Source: Calothrix rhizosoleniae SC01 (GTDB lineage: Bacteria > Cyanobacteriota > Cyanobacteriia > Cyanobacteriales > Nostocaceae). From it: 37,252 nt of DNA. How positions within the stretch are numbered: position 1 is the stretch's first letter; each line of letters opens with the position of its first letter. The position numbers were made by a program, and so were the translations under genes. This document shows positions 35,019 to 37,252 of this stretch, in pieces. The stretch is from the NCBI RefSeq assembly GCF_900185595.1, contig NZ_FYBH01000187.1:1-37252 (forward strand), in the 5' to 3' direction. A model generated the notes under the pieces. It was not told the DNA's origin. It did not search any database and was given only the letters and a program-made list of their open reading frames with translations.

Positions 35019-36113
35019 CTAGTGCCATTCCTGTTGCAGAGTAATTCCACGACTTTCCATAGTTTGTCCAAACAAGTCTGTTGTTAATGATGCTTCTACA
35101 GGTGCAACACCTGGTTTTTTCAGTTTACCCTCAAGTATTAATTGGGCAACACTACCAGTTCCACAGCCAGCAGCGATCGCAGTATTTTCATGGACTAAGT
35201 TAGAACTATAAATACCTTGCTGTCCATCTTTGATTCCCGTAACTTCTACACGCATAGCTATACCAATACCACTAAATTTATCAGTAATATCAGTCATCAA
35301 GTGGCTAATGTAAGATAGAAATTCTATCCCTTGGGGATTACGTATCCATGATTTAGGAAATATATTGGCAGTTATCCAAGTCAAGCGATTGTAAATATCG
35401 GGGACTGAGCCAAATTTGGTAATTACACTTTTGAGATTGGGGAAAACAAGAGGTAGAGTGAATGTCTCGGGTACATCGTACCAATAGACTCCACACTGTC
35501 CATAGGGAGCAGGAAAAGTTATATTTTCCCTGACTGTATATGGTTCAATTAACTGCCATTTACCATCTATCCAAGCTGTAAAAGAATTTTGCAGACCCAA
35601 AAAAGTTGTTCGCATTACCGTTACTCCAGCACCACCGGAGCCAGCCACAACATAACTCAAGTGTAGGGTTTCGGCAGTATCAAATTTTTCTATGCACTGC
35701 CGCGCCATACTGTTGGAAATACCAGGGAAAACGCCGGTGCTGATAATTGCTGTTACTCCTGCATCGACAGCTTGCTGATCATATTTTAAGGCTTTGCTGA
35801 TGTAAGAGCGTTGGTCGCAAACATCAATATAATTAACACCCTGTTGAATACAGAATTGTAATACATCGGTGCTGCGATAATCAAAAGGGCCTGCACAGTG
35901 AATCACAAGATGGGCAGATGCGATCGCTTGTCGTAATTTTTCTGTATCTGCTAAGTCCAAAGCCAGATATTGTATGGAGTCATTGTCAATTTGTTGGTAG
36001 GGGGTGCGTCCGGTTACAATAATTTCTGCCTGGGTGTGGGTAGCAATATCACGGGCTACACTACCCCCAATCCGTCCCCTACCACCGAGAATCAAAACTT
36101 TGTCTTTCATCAT
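35019..36113 (-). CDS. Saccharopine dehydrogenase-like NAD(P)-binding oxidoreductase
   Basis: The protein has 364 residues. The Rossmann start MKDKVLILGGRGRIGGSVA carries G-G-x-G-x-I-G, followed by an Arg for NADP (TGRTPYQ). The next blocks are YLALDLADTEKLRQAIASAHLVIHCAGPF and GVNYIDVCDQ, typical of the family. The C-terminal half (180-360) is the substrate domain, ending in a region with GCGTGSVAQLILEGKLKKPGVAPVE that is common in these cyanobacterial proteins. The substrate is unknown, and a true role in lysine metabolism is unlikely. It is divergent from the methyltransferase across 44 bp. Confidence 0.75.
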   Translation of the reverse strand: MMKDKVLILGGRGRIGGSVARDIATHTQAEIIVTGRTPYQQIDNDSIQYLALDLADTEKLRQAIASAHLVIHCAGPFDYRSTDVLQFCIQQGVNYIDVCDQRSYISKALKYDQQAVDAGVTAIISTGVFPGISNSMARQCIEKFDTAETLHLSYVVAGSGGAGVTVMRTTFLGLQNSFTAWIDGKWQLIEPYTVRENITFPAPYGQCGVYWYDVPETFTLPLVFPNLKSVITKFGSVPDIYNRLTWITANIFPKSWIRNPQGIEFLSYISHLMTDITDKFSGIGIAMRVEVTGIKDGQQGIYSSNLVHENTAIAAGCGTGSVAQLILEGKLKKPGVAPVEASLTTDLFGQTMESRGITLQQEWH

Positions 36114-36157
36114 CTAATGGTAGATTGAGGTAAGTTTACAGAGAATAGTGAGTGAGT

Positions 36158-36991
36158 ATGAGCCAAGGTAGTAATGTATGCAATGATTTTAAAGAATTTG
36201 AATATCAGGGATGGCAACAATCAGCTGAACAATATCATACATCTTTTGGCAAACTCACCAGCCAAACTATTGAGCCTCTCTTGGATGCCGTGGAGGCAAA
36301 AGAGGGGAAAAAACTACTTGATATTGCCACCGGACCAGGTTATGTTGCAGCAGTTGCCCAATCGCGACAATGTCGGGTTACAGCCTTAGATTTTTCCGAA
36401 GCAATGTTGCATAAAGCTCGGCAAATTCATCCTCAGATAGAATTTGTGTCCGGTGATGCCGAATCTTTGCCCTTTGACGACTGTCAATTTGATGTGGCGG
36501 TAATGAATTTTGGGATCTTACATTTAGCTAACCCAGAAGCAGCAATTGCTGAAGCCTTTCGCGTCCTCAAGCCCCAAGGCAAATTTGCTTTTACTTCCTG
36601 GGATTTACCAGAAAATTCGACTGCTTTTCAGATTATGATGGATGCCATTAAAACCCATGGGCAAGCAGAGGTTTCCCTTCCCGAAGGGCCGGCTTTTTTC
36701 CACTTTAGCAATCCCAATACCAGCATCAAAACCTTACAAAGTGTGGGATTTGCCAATCCCCAAGTGCAAACAATTTATTTGAAATGGGAACTAGAAAACC
36801 CAGAAGAGCTATTTACCGCTTTTTATCGAGGTACAGCTAGGACAGGGGGTTTACTACGCTCTCAAACTCCCCAATCCTTAGAAGCTATCCGAATAGCTGT
36901 AAACAATGCAACATTGGCATACAAACAAAATGATCAACTGATTATACCCATGGCAGCTATGGTGAACTCAGCCCAAAAACCCACAAATTGA
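36158..36991 (+). CDS. Class I SAM-dependent methyltransferase
   Basis: From the ATG at 36158 the product has 277 residues (a GTG at 36152 is also in frame). The SAM-binding motif I is LLDIATGPGYVAAVA (about residues 52-66), followed by VTALDFSEAMLHKAR, the motif II-like FVSGDAESLPFDDCQFDVAVMNFGILHL, and RVLKPQGKFAFTSW. This is the Methyltransf_11/UbiE-like fold. The acceptor is unknown. It shares a short divergent spacer with the saccharopine dehydrogenase-like gene, so the two may be co-regulated. Confidence 0.85.
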   Translation: MSQGSNVCNDFKEFEYQGWQQSAEQYHTSFGKLTSQTIEPLLDAVEAKEGKKLLDIATGPGYVAAVAQSRQCRVTALDFSEAMLHKARQIHPQIEFVSGDAESLPFDDCQFDVAVMNFGILHLANPEAAIAEAFRVLKPQGKFAFTSWDLPENSTAFQIMMDAIKTHGQAEVSLPEGPAFFHFSNPNTSIKTLQSVGFANPQVQTIYLKWELENPEELFTAFYRGTARTGGLLRSQTPQSLEAIRIAVNNATLAYKQNDQLIIPMAAMVNSAQKPTN

Positions 36992-37252
36992 TACTGCAAA
37001 CTATAGCAATGGACAATTAGTTAGGACAGTATTGTTCGACTCAACAAGGACTGTCATCGAAGAGGCAGGGGAGCAGGGAGCAGGGAGCAGGGGAGAAACC
37101 CCATGAGCGACTGCGGAGGGCTTAAAATAGCGATGCAGCGCGCAGAAAGGGAGTTTCCTCCATGAGCGACTGCATCAAGAAAGGAATTATTGAGAAAGAG
37201 TGCTTATGCATCGCGGCACAATTATTTCTAATTTTTCCACAAATAAATTTCT
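36992..37252. repeat. Repeat cluster at the right edge
   Basis: It holds CTGTCATCGAAGAGGCAGGG…GAGAAACCCCAT (37051-37104), the same repeat that ends nrdJ. CATGAGCGACTGC occurs twice (37102 and 37161). TTATGCATCGCGGCACAATTA…CCACAAATAAATTT (37203-37250) matches the copy near 9940. No gene is seen. Confidence 0.7.

Overview
The window reads as a chromosomal segment of a filamentous, heterocyst-forming, nitrogen-fixing cyanobacterium (Nostocales-like). The evidence is the many HIP1 octamers (GCGATCGC), heptanucleotide short tandem repeats such as TTTTGGA and YATCAAC, an intein-bearing class II ribonucleotide reductase, SphS/SphR phosphate sensing, sucrose-phosphate phosphatase, a PEP-CTERM-like protein, and a nifB-fdxN-nifS-nifU-glbN-nifH cluster with cyanoglobin between nifU and nifH. 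I cannot name the genus.

Layout: (1) 1-6.4 kb: a gene tail, a PPOX flavoprotein (-), nrdJ (+) with two inteins, and a small conserved protein. (2) 6.9-9.8 kb: sphR-sphS-phoU, with a diverged tandem copy of the sphR 3' end lodged between sphR and sphS. (3) 9.8-15.5 kb: accessory DNA with a truncated Uma2 gene, a NACHT/HEAT NTPase and an orphan peptide-type substrate-binding lipoprotein. (4) 16.3-18.8 kb: an ECF nickel/cobalt importer (NikM/CbiM, CbiQ, CbiO). (5) 18.8-21.9 kb: a TnpB-only IS200/IS605-type element, then a large serine recombinase whose start lies about 50 bp from the point where nifH is cut. (6) 21.85-27.3 kb, minus strand: nifB, fdxN, nifS, nifU, glbN and the first 139 codons of nifH. 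(7) 28.3-37.2 kb: pentapeptide/TPR protein, VWA protein, toxin-antitoxin pair followed by a repeat of the VWA 3' end, spp-ruvA, bioF, a probable IS right-end remnant, a PEP-CTERM-like protein, a saccharopine-dehydrogenase-like oxidoreductase and a methyltransferase.

The most notable point is nifH. It is interrupted in the switch II region just after the second cluster-ligand cysteine, and a XisF-type serine recombinase gene starts right beside the break. This is the layout of a developmentally excised element, as known for nifD, fdxN and hupL. The rest of nifH is not in the window. A simple excision element would therefore exceed 21.8 kb and carry nrdJ, sphRS-phoU and the Ni/Co importer; otherwise the locus has been rearranged.

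Functional links: NifU/NifS/NifB and FdxN serve nitrogenase cluster assembly. GlbN sits within the nif cluster. The Ni/Co importer could feed an uptake hydrogenase (Ni) or cobalamin for NrdJ (Co). Upstream of nifB are three 13-bp motifs at exact 22-bp spacing and a TGAGTACAAA motif, which are candidate activator sites. Dispersed and tandem repeats fill most intergenic gaps, and one has become the C-terminal tail of NrdJ. No tRNA, rRNA or CRISPR array was seen.
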